From positions 248,001 through 312,000 of the forward strand of contig NZ_JACHGK010000001.1 of NCBI RefSeq assembly GCF_014207535.1: a stretch of DNA of 64,000 bases, in the 5' to 3' direction. Below the pieces are notes generated by a model that saw only the letters and a program-made list of their open reading frames with translations, was not told the origin of the DNA and did no database searches. This document shows positions 1 to 9,575 of the stretch, piece after piece. This DNA comes from Bacillus benzoevorans (lineage in GTDB: Bacteria; Bacillota; Bacilli; Bacillales; Cytobacillaceae). How positions within the stretch are numbered: position 1 is the stretch's first letter; the number at the start of each line of letters is the position of its first letter. The position numbers and the translations under genes are program-made.

Positions 1-305
1 CCTAAATGCGGAAGTTCAGCAAAATCATTTTTGGACGGCGGAAGGTGGAATGTATATTTGCCACAAGAAATTAATACATCTGACTGCTGCTGGCTGTATT
101 TTGGATTATTAGAAAAGTGAAGTCCGACTTTCTTTGCTCTGCCTTCTTTAATAAGTTTATGAAGAGCTGAATACTTAAGTTTATATAAATATTTTGGATT
201 GGGTGCCGTTTTAGCGTGCCGGTTAACAATGAAGATCGCTTGTGAGAGGTTTTCAATTGTTGGCTTTAATTGAGGATAGGAAGATTGATTCTGATTACCA
301 GTCAA
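1..305 (-). CDS. ykyB: YkyB-like conserved protein, C-terminal part cut by window edge
   Basis: The minus strand reads open from the window edge to a TTG start at 305, with AAAGGAG eight bases upstream; another TTG at 311 is too close to that site. The product carries the stretches VNRHAKTAPNPKYLY, KKVGLHFS and SQQQSDVLIS, which I recognise from Bacillus YkyB, a protein of about 150 residues with no established function. Roughly 100 N-terminal residues are visible and the rest lies outside the window. In B. subtilis this gene sits in the same ykuC–ykuL neighbourhood, which supports the call. It is transcribed away from ppx. Confidence 0.85.
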   Translation of the reverse strand, partial: MTGNQNQSSYPQLKPTIENLSQAIFIVNRHAKTAPNPKYLYKLKYSALHKLIKEGRAKKVGLHFSNNPKYSQQQSDVLISCGKYTFHLPPSKNDFAELPHL

Positions 306-559
306 TTTCAAGACTCCTTTCAAAATATTTGATGAAATAATCTGATTTTTTATGAATTCATTTATTTCCTAGTTAAATTACCCTAATTTTATTATACCCC
401 TTTTTGAGTACAAAAGAAAATACATTCTTAAGAAAGTCAACAGAGGAAACAGTTTCAAGAGGATGGGGATTCTATTAGATGAAGATAAAAAAATCACCAT
501 GATGACAAATATTTGGTATGATCATGTTAATTGACATTTTTTTGTAAGGGAGAAGTTTG

Positions 560-2128
560 ATGAAGAAAGAAAAATGGGCAGTTATTGATATCGGTTCAAA
601 TACAATCCGTTTAGTCATTTATGAGAAAATGAATCACGCCAGCTTAAAAGAAGCTGAGAATATAAAAACAACGGCGAGGTTAAGGCATTATTTAACAGAT
701 GAAGGAACCTTAAATTCAGAAGGTGTTGCTCTTCTCATTGAAATATTACAAGAGTTTAATGAAATTATCCATTTTCATAAGGTAGAAAAAATTTATTGTG
801 TAGCAACAGCTACCATCAGACAGTCAAAAAATCAACAGGAAATAAAAGCACTTGTGAAGGAAAAAACAGGCTTAAAAATGAAAATCTTTTCTGAAGAGGA
901 AGAAGCCTTTCATGGCTTTTATGCCGTTTCACGCTCAACCTCAATTGATACAGGAATTACCATTGATATAGGAGGGGGAAGTACAGAGGTTACCTATTTC
1001 GAGAACCGGGAAATGAAACATTTTTATAGTTTCCCGTTTGGTGTTGTCTCATTAAAAGAACAATTTATGAATGGGGAGCGCATAACAGAAGATGAGAAAA
1101 AACAGCTGACCGCATTTATCCTCCAATCCTTTCATCAACTTCCCTGGTTGGAAAATGTCCAGGTGCCTGTGATTGCGATTGGCGGCAGTGCACGGAATAT
1201 TGCCCAAATTGATCAAAATCTGAAAAAATATCCTATTGCGGGAATCCATCAATATGTCATGTCACTTATTGATTTGGAACAAGTTCAGCAATATTTACAG
1301 GGGCAGTCTATTTCCCAATTAGAAAAAGTAGAGGGGCTTTCGAGAGACCGTGCCGATATTATTGTACCAGCAGTTGAGGTATTTGTGCAGTTGTGTAATT
1401 TTTGCAGTTCATCCATGTTTATGTTCAGCCGAAAAGGATTGCGGGACGGAATTTCAATGAAAAAAAGTGATAAAAGTAAAAAGATACTGAGTACAGATCA
1501 AATTATCACAAATAGTATTTCGGAACTTATGGTTGATTATCATGTGGACAGCCTGCATGCGATGCATACCGGCAGTCTTGCAGCAAAGCTTTGTGCAGAA
1601 ATCAGTCCATTCTATAAATTTCATGATATAAAAGAGTTGGGGAAATTTATTTACTTCGGCTCACAAATTTATTACTTAGGGGAATATATTGATGACGATG
1701 CCAGCAGCCAGCATACGTTTTACTTGCTGGCGAATCAATCTATAAATGGTCTCATGCATAAAGAGAGGGTTAAGCTTGCCCTCATTGCTTCATTCAAAAA
1801 TAAAACGTTGTTAAAACAATATTTATCAGGCTTTGGGTCCTGGTTCTCTAGGGATGAAATCGATGATATCCGAGTAGGTGGTGCCATTGCAAAAGTGGCT
1901 TCAGCTCTGGATTCCTCTAAAAGATCGATCGTTAAAAAGGTAACATTTGAAATAATCGATCAGGATTCTCTCCTGCTTGTTATTTACAGTAATGGCAAAG
2001 CGTTTGTGGAACAATATGAAACAGAAAAACATATTCGTCAATTAGAAAAAGCAATCAATAAAAATATTACCCTGAAATTTGTCCGGTTGGATTTGAAGGG
2101 AGAAAAGGAGCTTCACCATTGCCGATAA
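560..2128 (+). CDS. ppx: Exopolyphosphatase / Ppx-GppA family phosphatase
   Basis: Ppx/GppA enzymes remove terminal phosphate from polyphosphate or hydrolyse pppGpp. The 522-residue product shows the ASKHA-fold phosphate-binding motifs DIGSNTIR (about residues 11–18) and DIGGGSTE (about 140), then a C-terminal half of the HD-like type found in long Ppx proteins. ATG 560 is preferred over TTG 557 because GGGAG lies seven bases before it. It stands 182 bases before ppk1, the enzyme that makes polyphosphate, so the pair probably controls polyphosphate level. Which substrate it prefers cannot be read from the sequence. Confidence 0.9.
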   Translation: MKKEKWAVIDIGSNTIRLVIYEKMNHASLKEAENIKTTARLRHYLTDEGTLNSEGVALLIEILQEFNEIIHFHKVEKIYCVATATIRQSKNQQEIKALVKEKTGLKMKIFSEEEEAFHGFYAVSRSTSIDTGITIDIGGGSTEVTYFENREMKHFYSFPFGVVSLKEQFMNGERITEDEKKQLTAFILQSFHQLPWLENVQVPVIAIGGSARNIAQIDQNLKKYPIAGIHQYVMSLIDLEQVQQYLQGQSISQLEKVEGLSRDRADIIVPAVEVFVQLCNFCSSSMFMFSRKGLRDGISMKKSDKSKKILSTDQIITNSISELMVDYHVDSLHAMHTGSLAAKLCAEISPFYKFHDIKELGKFIYFGSQIYYLGEYIDDDASSQHTFYLLANQSINGLMHKERVKLALIASFKNKTLLKQYLSGFGSWFSRDEIDDIRVGGAIAKVASALDSSKRSIVKKVTFEIIDQDSLLLVIYSNGKAFVEQYETEKHIRQLEKAINKNITLKFVRLDLKGEKELHHCR

Positions 2129-2227
2129 AGTTGCCTGTTTATTCATTCATTCAGAAAATAATGAAAGACTGGTACGGCTGTCATGAACAAAGGTTATTTC
2201 CTTATTAATATAAGAAAACTTCAATTA

Positions 2228-2244
2228 TTTACAATTTCTTAACA
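2228..2244 (+). promoter_or_regulatory. Candidate PhoP box pair upstream of ppk1
   Basis: TTTACA (2228–2233) and TTAACA (2239–2244) are direct repeats exactly 11 bases apart, matching the TT(A/C/T)ACA half-sites and one-turn spacing known for Bacillus PhoP binding. They lie 67 bases before the chosen ppk1 start. Only two clear half-sites are visible, whereas strong PhoP promoters usually have four. Regulation of ppk1 by phosphate starvation is an inference. Confidence 0.35.
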
Positions 2245-2310
2245 ACAGTGCAGCATAATTTTTGTTATGATAAATTTGTCGAATATTGTAAACGAAGGTG
2301 TGGGGTATGT

Positions 2311-4410
2311 GTGAGTCTAGAAAATCGATTTAATTATCCTGCTTATTATAACAACCGTGAATTGAGCTGGCTGGCCTTTAATGAGCGCGTATTACAAGAG
2401 GCTATGGATAAACGAAATCCTTTATTAGAGAGAATCAAATTTTTAGCGATTTTCAGTTCGAATCTTGATGAGTTTTTTATGGTACGTGCAGCCGGTTTAA
2501 AAGACCAGGTTAAAGTGGGGTATATGAAACCGGAAAATAAAGCGGGGATGACGCCTAAACAGCAATTAACAAGGATTTCCGAAAAAGCACATGTCCTTGT
2601 TAAAATGCAGGACGAAATTTTCCAAAAGAATATCCTCCCTGCGCTAAAGCAAGAGGATATCCATATATTAAAATTTTCAGAGTGGACTAGTCAGCAGAAA
2701 AATAATTTAGAGCACTTTTTCGATGAACAAATTTTCCCAGTGTTAACACCGATGGCGATTGATGCTTATCGCCCATTCCCACTATTGTTAAATAAGTCCA
2801 TTAATTTGGCAGTTTCGCTTGTAAACGAGCTTGAATGCGACCATAATCCGCAATTGGCACTTGTCCAGGTTCCATCTGTGTTAAAACGATTTATCGAAAT
2901 ACCGTATATGGATGATAAATCCAGCTTTGTTCTGTTAGAAGATATTATTACTTATTTTATCGGCAAACTGTTCAATGGATATAAGGTGGTTTCTGTTACG
3001 CAGTTTAGAATTACGAGAAATGCGGATTTAACGATTCATGAGGAAGGGGCCCGCGACCTGCTTCATCAAATTGAAAAGGAATTAAAGAAAAGAAAATGGG
3101 GAGCAGCAGTGCGCCTGGAAATTAAGCTGGATCGTCCGGACAAGCAGATATTGGAATATTTGCTGGATGAGTTGGAAGTAAAAGAGGAAGATGTTTACTA
3201 TATTAACGGTCCGATTGATAAAACCTTTTTGATTTCTTTTTGCAAAGTATTTGCTGAACGGAGAGATGATTTGGCGTATGAGCCATTCGTCCCTATGCCG
3301 GTCTTCGGAATGCATAATGGAGCAGATATTTTTCAGCATGCATTACAGGAGGATTTGCTTTTCCACCATCCATACGATTCGTTTCAGCCTGTACTGGATT
3401 TTGTTTCTGATGCAGCTGATGACCCGGATGTATTGGCGATCAAACAAACTCTCTACAGGGTGAGCGGCGATTCGCCTGTCATCGAGTCCTTGAAACGCGC
3501 AGCTGAAAATGGAAAGCAGGTAACGGTTTTAGTTGAATTAAAAGCAAGATTTGATGAAGAGAATAATGTTCAATGGGCAAAGGAATTGGAAAAATCCGGC
3601 TGCCATGTCATCTATGGGATGACACATTTAAAGACCCACAGCAAAATTACGCTTGTTGTCCGCAGGAAAAATGGCGCCATAGAGAGATTTGTCCATTTAG
3701 GTACGGGAAATTATAATGACCAGACTGCTAAAATCTATACGGATTTAGGCTATATCACAACGAAACGAAAATTTGGCATTGACGCGACGAATTTTTTTAA
3801 TTATTTAAGCGGCTACACAAGAAAACCAGATTATCATCATCTGGTTATTGCTCCTCATGATATTAGAGGCGAATTCATTAAATTAATCGATAATGAAATT
3901 GAATATCATAAAAAGTATCAAAATGGTCATATAATCGCGAAGATGAATTCACTAACGGATAAACCTTTGATTATGAAACTGTATGAAGCATCATGTGCCG
4001 GTGTCAAAGTTGAACTAATTATCCGCGGCATCTGCTGCTTAAAACCGGGAATTGAAAAAATCAGTGAGAATATCCGCGTGATCAGTATTGTTGGTAGATT
4101 CCTTGAACACAGCCGGATTTATTTCTTCCATCATAATGGCGAGGAAAAGATCTATTTATCTTCTGCTGATATGATGACGCGAAATATGGAAAAGCGGGTA
4201 GAAATCTTGTTCCCAATTTTTGAAGCGAATTTAAAGAAAAAATTAAGGGGCTTTTTACAATTACAATTGGCTGATAACGTAAAGGCCCGGGAGCAAAATA
4301 GCGAGGGGATTTATCATTATGTCAAAAGGGGAGAAAAGGATCCTGAAATTGATAGTCAGCTTATTTTAACGGAGGAGTCCATGTTTATTCCTGAAGACGA
4401 TGATGAATAA
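2311..4410 (+). CDS. ppk1: Polyphosphate kinase 1
   Basis: PPK1 reversibly polymerises the gamma phosphate of ATP into polyphosphate. The product (about 700 residues, normal for the family) has the N-terminal signature NRELSWLAFNERVL, the conserved KQTLYRVS segment, the phospho-histidine region FVHLGTGNYND and a second conserved histidine in FLEHSRIYFF. GTG 2311 is chosen: GAAGGTGTGGGG lies just upstream, and the in-frame extension back to 2248 does not resemble the family. B. subtilis lacks a classical ppk, so this gene and ppx set the strain apart from that species. A bidirectional terminator follows. Confidence 0.93.
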   Translation: MSLENRFNYPAYYNNRELSWLAFNERVLQEAMDKRNPLLERIKFLAIFSSNLDEFFMVRAAGLKDQVKVGYMKPENKAGMTPKQQLTRISEKAHVLVKMQDEIFQKNILPALKQEDIHILKFSEWTSQQKNNLEHFFDEQIFPVLTPMAIDAYRPFPLLLNKSINLAVSLVNELECDHNPQLALVQVPSVLKRFIEIPYMDDKSSFVLLEDIITYFIGKLFNGYKVVSVTQFRITRNADLTIHEEGARDLLHQIEKELKKRKWGAAVRLEIKLDRPDKQILEYLLDELEVKEEDVYYINGPIDKTFLISFCKVFAERRDDLAYEPFVPMPVFGMHNGADIFQHALQEDLLFHHPYDSFQPVLDFVSDAADDPDVLAIKQTLYRVSGDSPVIESLKRAAENGKQVTVLVELKARFDEENNVQWAKELEKSGCHVIYGMTHLKTHSKITLVVRRKNGAIERFVHLGTGNYNDQTAKIYTDLGYITTKRKFGIDATNFFNYLSGYTRKPDYHHLVIAPHDIRGEFIKLIDNEIEYHKKYQNGHIIAKMNSLTDKPLIMKLYEASCAGVKVELIIRGICCLKPGIEKISENIRVISIVGRFLEHSRIYFFHHNGEEKIYLSSADMMTRNMEKRVEILFPIFEANLKKKLRGFLQLQLADNVKAREQNSEGIYHYVKRGEKDPEIDSQLILTEESMFIPEDDDE

Positions 4411-4431
4411 CTTTTCTTCCTGGAAAGTACG

Positions 4432-4478
4432 AAAAAGAGAAGGGATTGACCCGATGTTATCAATCCCTTCTCTTTTTT
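4432..4478. terminator. Bidirectional terminator between ppk1 and ykuE
   Basis: An 18-bp inverted repeat (4432–4449 with 4460–4477) around a 10-base loop, starting with an A run and ending with a T run, so it can end both convergent genes. Confidence 0.9.
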
Positions 4479-4497
4479 AATTTGCCTGGCAAGTGCT

Positions 4498-5376
4498 TTA
4501 TTCGTTTCGCTGGGATGTTAGAGTAAACAAGGTTAATTCAGGTTTTGACAGAAATCGAAACGGCAGACGGGTTGTACCGAGCCCGCGATTTACATATAAA
4601 AGGAAAGGCAGGGAATGATCAATTTCATATAGACCCTCATGATAAATATCACTAAAAGGAGGAGTATATAGAGCGCCGTATAATGGAATTCTTACTTGCC
4701 CTCCATGACTATGCCCGCTTAATTGCAGATGAATATTGTATCGTGCTGCTTGCAAGGCGATATCTGGTTCGTGCGACAGTAAAATATTAAATCTGTCGGC
4801 AGGCAATGTGCCTGCCGTTTGCGCTAAATCCGGTTTGCCCAGCAATGCGTCATCAAGTCCGCTAATATAGATAGAGCTGCCATCCAGGAGCTTTATTTCC
4901 CTGAATTCATTTTGCAATAGAACAAAACCGCAGCTTTCCATTATATTTCGATAAATGTCCGTGCCATAGCCTCCATGGTCATGGTTGCCGTAGACAGCAA
5001 ACTTCCCGTAAGGAGCTTCTATATTTTGCAAAATAGGGGCAATTTTACTGCTTTCCAAATATTTATTTGGCTGATCCATTAAGTCTCCGGTAAAAAGAAC
5101 GATATCCGGTTCCAGCCGATTGATATGCTCCACTAGTTTTTTCAGCTGTCCAATTGTATATTGAAAACCAATATGGGTGTCTGAGAATTGAACAATTTTG
5201 AATTGATCAAAGCCCCGTGGGATAAGGGTGTGGGAAATAGAGTGTCGATTGATTTCAAGTAACTTGGGTTCAATATCCCGAGCGTAATAATATCCGCCTG
5301 CACCTGCAGCAAGCAATGTAGATAACGTTCCAAATGCCCGTTTCAAAAGGGTCCTGCGTGAAATTTTTCGCGGCAT
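4498..5376 (-). CDS. ykuE: Tat-exported metallophosphoesterase YkuE
   Basis: Calcineurin-like metal-dependent phosphoesterase. The N-terminus MPRKISRRTLLKRAFG is a twin-arginine signal (SRRTLLK) followed by a hydrophobic, Ala/Gly-rich stretch; B. subtilis YkuE is a known Tat substrate found at the cell wall. Metal-binding motifs are visible: FSDTHIG, GDLMD, YGNHDHGGYG and LSGHSHGGQ. ATG 5376 is preferred over TTG 5388 because it matches the family start directly before the Tat motif. Its natural substrate is not known. It lies divergent from ykuI, as in B. subtilis, although genes between them there are absent here. Confidence 0.92.
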   Translation of the reverse strand: MPRKISRRTLLKRAFGTLSTLLAAGAGGYYYARDIEPKLLEINRHSISHTLIPRGFDQFKIVQFSDTHIGFQYTIGQLKKLVEHINRLEPDIVLFTGDLMDQPNKYLESSKIAPILQNIEAPYGKFAVYGNHDHGGYGTDIYRNIMESCGFVLLQNEFREIKLLDGSSIYISGLDDALLGKPDLAQTAGTLPADRFNILLSHEPDIALQAARYNIHLQLSGHSHGGQVRIPLYGALYTPPFSDIYHEGLYEIDHSLPFLLYVNRGLGTTRLPFRFLSKPELTLFTLTSQRNE

Positions 5377-5538
5377 ATAATCTACCAACCTATCTAAAAA
5401 ATAATCCGTAATTATATCATAACAAAGGTTGATTTGAAAAAGAATATTAAGTATTGAAGTTATAAAATAAATATAAGAAAGATTGTGAATTTATGGAGAA
5501 AAGGTATGCTGATTTTATGTAAATTACTTATTTTAATA

Positions 5539-5547
5539 TGATATAAT
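5539..5547 (+). promoter_or_regulatory. Extended -10 promoter for ykuI
   Basis: TGATATAAT is a perfect extended -10 element 28 bases before the ykuI start. No good -35 hexamer is visible, which is usual for extended -10 promoters. Confidence 0.5.
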
Positions 5548-5574
5548 AAAACATCATTTAATGGGGGGTTCAAA

Positions 5575-6783
5575 ATGGATGCATTGGATATCCTTACTGA
5601 TTTAGATCATGTCATTCCATATTTCCAACCGATATTCAGTGCAGATGAACATCGAATCATCGGGTATGAAATATTTGGCAGGTATATAAGCGGCGGCAAG
5701 GTTGTCAGCTTAGGTCCCTTTTTTCAAGATTCAAGTATCCCGGATGAATATCGGCTTGAAGTCGATAATACGGTTCTGACAAAGGCATTGGAACAGGCGT
5801 TATCCATAGAGAAGGACATCCTTTTATTCGTAAATCGCGATGCAGAGGTTTTAACGCATAATGATGGGGAAAGTTTTTTACAGCTTTTGCTCCAATTTCA
5901 GGAAAAGGGAATATCCTTAAATCAGATTGTCCTGGAGATAGATGCTGCGGATCCAAAGTATGATGAGATTGCCCATTTAATGAACTATTATCGTACATAT
6001 GGCATAAAGATTGCTATTGATAAGATGGGAGATGACAGCAGCCATCTTGATCGAATTGGTCAGTTAAAGCCGGATATTGTGAAAGTAGACCTTCTCCCTT
6101 TGCGATCGATGAATCTTTCACCTGTCTATCGGGATATTTTATATTCACTGTCCATTTTGGCAAGGAAAATCGGTGCGACACTGTTGTTTAAGAATATAGA
6201 AATGGTATATCAGCTTCAGTTTGCCTGGCAGCATGGCGGACGGTATTATCAAGGTTTTTATTTAGGAAAACCTGATGAGGAGTTTTGTGTCCGGGACATT
6301 CTGAAAGATAAGATGAAAAGTGAATTTCACGGTTTTATTTTGTACGAAAAGAGAAGGCTGGAAGCCGTTTTCGATGTTTCAGAAAAATTCCAGGCGAAGC
6401 TTCAGGATTTATTAAGTAAGAATCGAAAGACGGCAGATTATGAAGAAATGATGAACCTCCTTGTCAAGAGCCTTGATGATATTGCTTTTAGAATGTATGT
6501 ATGTGATGAAGATGGTTTTCAAAAAACAGCGAATATGTTTAAAAAAGACAATGAGTGGATGGTACAGCCGGAATATTACCAAAAAAACTGGAGTTGGCGC
6601 CCTTATTTTTTAGAGAATATCTTTAAAATGCGGCATGATAAAAAGGGAATCCTGTCTGATTTATATCGTGACATTGAAACGGGGGAAACGATTCGAACGT
6701 TTTCCTATCCGTTAAATTCCCAGGAATATTTATTTATTGATTTGTCATATGAGTTTCTTTACCGGCAGGAAGGTTTGCTCTAA
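5575..6783 (+). CDS. ykuI: c-di-GMP-binding EAL protein YkuI
   Basis: This 402-residue protein aligns from memory over its full length with B. subtilis YkuI: an N-terminal EAL domain (about 1–250) and a C-terminal PAS-like YkuI_C domain ending in FSYPLNSQEYLFIDLSYEF. The EAL signature reads YEIFGR, so it is degenerate at the Leu. YkuI binds c-di-GMP but no phosphodiesterase activity has been shown for it; the present protein is probably likewise a receptor. GGGG lies nine bases before the ATG. It is followed by ykuJ, as in B. subtilis. Confidence 0.92.
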   Translation: MDALDILTDLDHVIPYFQPIFSADEHRIIGYEIFGRYISGGKVVSLGPFFQDSSIPDEYRLEVDNTVLTKALEQALSIEKDILLFVNRDAEVLTHNDGESFLQLLLQFQEKGISLNQIVLEIDAADPKYDEIAHLMNYYRTYGIKIAIDKMGDDSSHLDRIGQLKPDIVKVDLLPLRSMNLSPVYRDILYSLSILARKIGATLLFKNIEMVYQLQFAWQHGGRYYQGFYLGKPDEEFCVRDILKDKMKSEFHGFILYEKRRLEAVFDVSEKFQAKLQDLLSKNRKTADYEEMMNLLVKSLDDIAFRMYVCDEDGFQKTANMFKKDNEWMVQPEYYQKNWSWRPYFLENIFKMRHDKKGILSDLYRDIETGETIRTFSYPLNSQEYLFIDLSYEFLYRQEGLL

Positions 6784-7054
6784 TGGTGAGAATTTCAGAG
6801 TGTTTTGTTCACCTTTGTCGAAAAATAAGGCGAAATTTAGCGAAAAAACGCTTTACAAAGAAATTTTTGTAAAAAAAACATGAGAATTCTTCATGTTTTA
6901 CTTGTGAAACCAAAGCCTTTATTTTATGCTGTAATTATTGATGTGTAAGGGATGATATGGAGGAAAATTCTGACTTCATAAGATGCGTTTAGAAACATAT
7001 CAATTGAGAAACCTAGTAATGAGATACTCGGTTTTTTTTGAAAGGAGAGGGAGC

Positions 7055-7291
7055 ATGTCACAGCTTCAAGGTATAATTTCTAGGCTAAAAAGCCTTCAAG
7101 AACAATCAAGCAGCGGAGAACCTTCACAGCGTTTTTTCGAAGTAAATGGTGAAAGAAAATGTCAGGTTACCTATCAGCCAAAGAGTGAAACTTTTGAGTT
7201 GGAGGTTTATTTTGACAAAGAAAAACCAAAGAGATACCAATTCGATAATATTGATATGATTACCATTGAAATCTTTGATTTAATTCAATAA
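7055..7291 (+). CDS. ykuJ: Conserved small protein YkuJ
   Basis: A 78-residue protein. The start is set by a strong AAAGGAGAGG four bases upstream and by the family N-terminus MSQLQGIISRL; the longer frame from 6983 lacks a ribosome site. The segments RFFEVNGE and FDNIDMITIEIFDL match YkuJ of B. subtilis, for which a structure but no function is known. It follows ykuI with a 270-base gap and is closed by a short terminator, so it may be monocistronic. Confidence 0.9.
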   Translation: MSQLQGIISRLKSLQEQSSSGEPSQRFFEVNGERKCQVTYQPKSETFELEVYFDKEKPKRYQFDNIDMITIEIFDLIQ

Positions 7292-7300
7292 TTGAGTGAG

Positions 7301-7321
7301 AGGAACCTAAGGGTTCCTTTT
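7301..7321 (+). terminator. Terminator after ykuJ
   Basis: AGGAACC / GGTTCCT stem with a 4-base loop and a TTTT tail, directly downstream of ykuJ. Confidence 0.7.
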
Positions 7322-7408
7322 CCTATTTATTGAAAAGGACTGGTTCCCCTTTATTATTGACTTTAGCCATATGTGTAGGGCGGTATAAGGGGCCGTAATT
7401 TATACTAT

Positions 7409-7422
7409 TGAAAGCGTTTTAA
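7409..7422 (+). promoter_or_regulatory. cre-like site upstream of darB
   Basis: TGAAAGCGTTTTAA matches the CcpA catabolite-responsive element consensus TGWAANCGNTNWCA at all but one fixed position. It lies 68 bases before darB. Single cre-like matches can occur by chance. Confidence 0.3.
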
Positions 7423-7489
7423 AAGCGGAATCAGTAAAATTGTGTTAAAATGGAATTTGCGAAATTGAAAGTTAAAGGTGTGTTCATCC

Positions 7490-7915
7490 ATGATTAATCT
7501 TGGAAGTGAGTTTTTAAAAATGAATATCCGTGATCTCATGATACCCTCTGAAAAAGTGGCACATGTTCAAGTAGGAAATAATCTGGAACATGCCCTTCTG
7601 GTTTTAACGAAAAGCGGTTATACGGCAATTCCGGTATTAGACCCAAATTATAAGCTTCATGGATTAATCAGTATGTCGATTATTATGGAATCCATTCTTG
7701 GCCTCGAGCGCATAGAATATGAAAAGCTGGAACAAAAACCGGTTCAGGATGTTATGAAGAAAGAAATTCCCCGTCTAAAAATTAACGCTTCAATGCCCCA
7801 TACCCTTGAACTGCTTGTCGATCACTCTTTTTTATGTGTAGAAGATGATGCTGGGTTTTTTGAAGGGATTATTACGCGCAAGTTTATTCTGCAATTATTT
7901 AATGATCATCTCTAA
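7490..7915 (+). CDS. darB: c-di-AMP-binding CBS protein DarB
   Basis: Cytosolic protein of about 141 residues with two CBS motifs; the stretches SEKVAHVQVGNNLEHALLVL and SGYTAIPVLDPNY are the N-terminal CBS of YkuL/DarB. In B. subtilis DarB binds c-di-AMP, and the apo form acts on Rel and on pyruvate carboxylase, so it couples potassium state to (p)ppGpp and anaplerosis. ATG 7490 is chosen with AAAGG 11 bases upstream; the GTG at 7478 overlaps that site. pycA and ktrC, both tied to c-di-AMP, are in this same window. Confidence 0.9.
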   Translation: MINLGSEFLKMNIRDLMIPSEKVAHVQVGNNLEHALLVLTKSGYTAIPVLDPNYKLHGLISMSIIMESILGLERIEYEKLEQKPVQDVMKKEIPRLKINASMPHTLELLVDHSFLCVEDDAGFFEGIITRKFILQLFNDHL

Positions 7916-7975
7916 AATTGCCATTATCTACTGAGATTTTAGCTCCCTTACCACAATAGACAGAGGTGTTCACTT

Positions 7976-9493
7976 ATGACTAAAGCCCATTTGAAAGGGC
8001 GGGCGGCAAAAAAAACGAACCGCCCTTTCGTTTTAGCATCCATCATGCTTGCGATGTATATGGGAGCAATCGAAGGAACCATTGTATCGACCGCCATGCC
8101 TGCTATTGCCGGTGATTTAGGCGGGTTTTCATTATACAGCTGGATCTTTTCTGCTTATTTGCTTATGCATACGGTGACGGTCTTAATCTATGGGAAGCTT
8201 TCTGACCTGTATGGAAGAAAACCTGTTATCAATTTTGGTATCACCATGTTTTTAATAGGCTCTTTGCTTTGCGGGCTGGCTGAATCCATGACGATGCTGG
8301 TCATTTTCAGACTGGTCCAAGGTTTTGGGGCAGGTGCTGTTACGTCTATTGCGACAACAATTGTCGGAGATATTTATACAAAAGAAGAACGTGCTAAAAT
8401 TCAAGGGTATCTTTCCAGTGTCTGGGGGATATCGGCTATTCTTGGTCCCGCACTAGGGGGGCTCCTTGTTTCCTATCTAAGCTGGAAATTTGTTTTTTGG
8501 CTGAATATTCCGCTTGGAATCTTGGCGATAGCTGGAATCACTTTGTTTTTACATGAGACGGTAGAAAAGAAAAAACATACAATTGATTTCGCCGGAGCTT
8601 TTTATTTAACTGTATCGGTGGCCGCATTGATGCTTGTGCTAGTTGAGGGAGGCACCAGGTGGTCCTGGTTATCCTTTCAGTCGTTGGGATTACTCGTTTT
8701 AAGTATAATTGTTTTTGTGGTATTTTACTTTCAAGAGAAAAGGGCTGCCGAACCGATGATGCCCTTTTCGATTTGGCGGGTTCGTTCGATATTTATTGCC
8801 AATATTACATCGCTGACTACGGGGATCATGCTCATTGGAATTGCAAGTTTTCTCCCCGCCTTTGTCCAGGGGGTGATGGAACGCTCGCCCATTGAAGCAG
8901 GTTTTAGTTTAACCACGATGTCGATTGGCTGGCCGCTCGCTTCTACTGTTGCCGGAACTCTAGCGTTAAGGATTGGATTCCGCACGACATCGCTTCTAGG
9001 CGGAGCAGCCCTGATTGTAGGAAGTATCATTTTTGTCATTTTGACACCCGAAGCCGGACCGCTTTTGGCCGCTCTGGGTTCTTTCTTTATCGGAGTTGGG
9101 ATGGGACTGACTTCAACGACATTTATCGTTTCCATCCAAAGCTCTGTAAGTTGGAATGAGCGGGGGATTGCCACGGCATCCAACTCGTTTATGAGAAATC
9201 TAGGTAATACCATTGCTGCTGCGCTGCTCGGCGGCATTTTAAACAGCCAATTAAAAAAATACTTCGCAGAACATAGCGCTGGGATGAAAATAGATGTCGA
9301 TTCCGTTGATATTTTGTTAAACGAAGAGGCGAGAGATAACCTTTCAATCGGGATGCTAAACCTGCTGCAAAATGGTTTAACTCATTCCTTACACATTGTT
9401 TATTACGTTGTCCTCTTTATTGCAGTAATGAGTTTTGTTTTGATTTGTTTCTTTCCAAAATACGAGGAAGAAACAAAAAATGAAACGCCGTAA
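7976..9493 (+). CDS. MFS drug exporter, DHA2 (14-TM) family
   Basis: Proton-driven multidrug efflux protein of 505 residues in the cytoplasmic membrane. Visible family motifs: AIEGTIVSTAMPAIA in TM1 (D1-like), GKLSDLYGRKP in the loop after TM2 (motif A), RLVQGFGAGA (motif B) and GISAILGPALGG in TM5 (motif C). The length and the extra pair of central helices point to the 14-TM DHA2 group that includes LmrB and Blt-like MDR pumps. The substrate cannot be told. The N-terminal 17 residues are strongly basic. GAGGTG lies 12 bases before the ATG. No regulator gene is adjacent. Confidence 0.85.
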   Translation: MTKAHLKGRAAKKTNRPFVLASIMLAMYMGAIEGTIVSTAMPAIAGDLGGFSLYSWIFSAYLLMHTVTVLIYGKLSDLYGRKPVINFGITMFLIGSLLCGLAESMTMLVIFRLVQGFGAGAVTSIATTIVGDIYTKEERAKIQGYLSSVWGISAILGPALGGLLVSYLSWKFVFWLNIPLGILAIAGITLFLHETVEKKKHTIDFAGAFYLTVSVAALMLVLVEGGTRWSWLSFQSLGLLVLSIIVFVVFYFQEKRAAEPMMPFSIWRVRSIFIANITSLTTGIMLIGIASFLPAFVQGVMERSPIEAGFSLTTMSIGWPLASTVAGTLALRIGFRTTSLLGGAALIVGSIIFVILTPEAGPLLAALGSFFIGVGMGLTSTTFIVSIQSSVSWNERGIATASNSFMRNLGNTIAAALLGGILNSQLKKYFAEHSAGMKIDVDSVDILLNEEARDNLSIGMLNLLQNGLTHSLHIVYYVVLFIAVMSFVLICFFPKYEEETKNETP

Positions 9494-9575
9494 ATTTGAA
9501 ATTCTTCCATTTACAATTGCTCATACTTCCTCTTATCTATCTGCACACTATAAGGGTGAGAGGAGTTGATAATGG

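Noticed and set aside
2248..2310. Longer N-terminus of PPK1
   Set aside because: The extension is not like the family and includes the region of the PhoP-like repeats; GTG 2311 has the ribosome site.
8731..9237. 168-codon open frame on the minus strand
   Set aside because: Lies wholly inside the MFS exporter gene on the other strand, has no ribosome site, and shows no domain.
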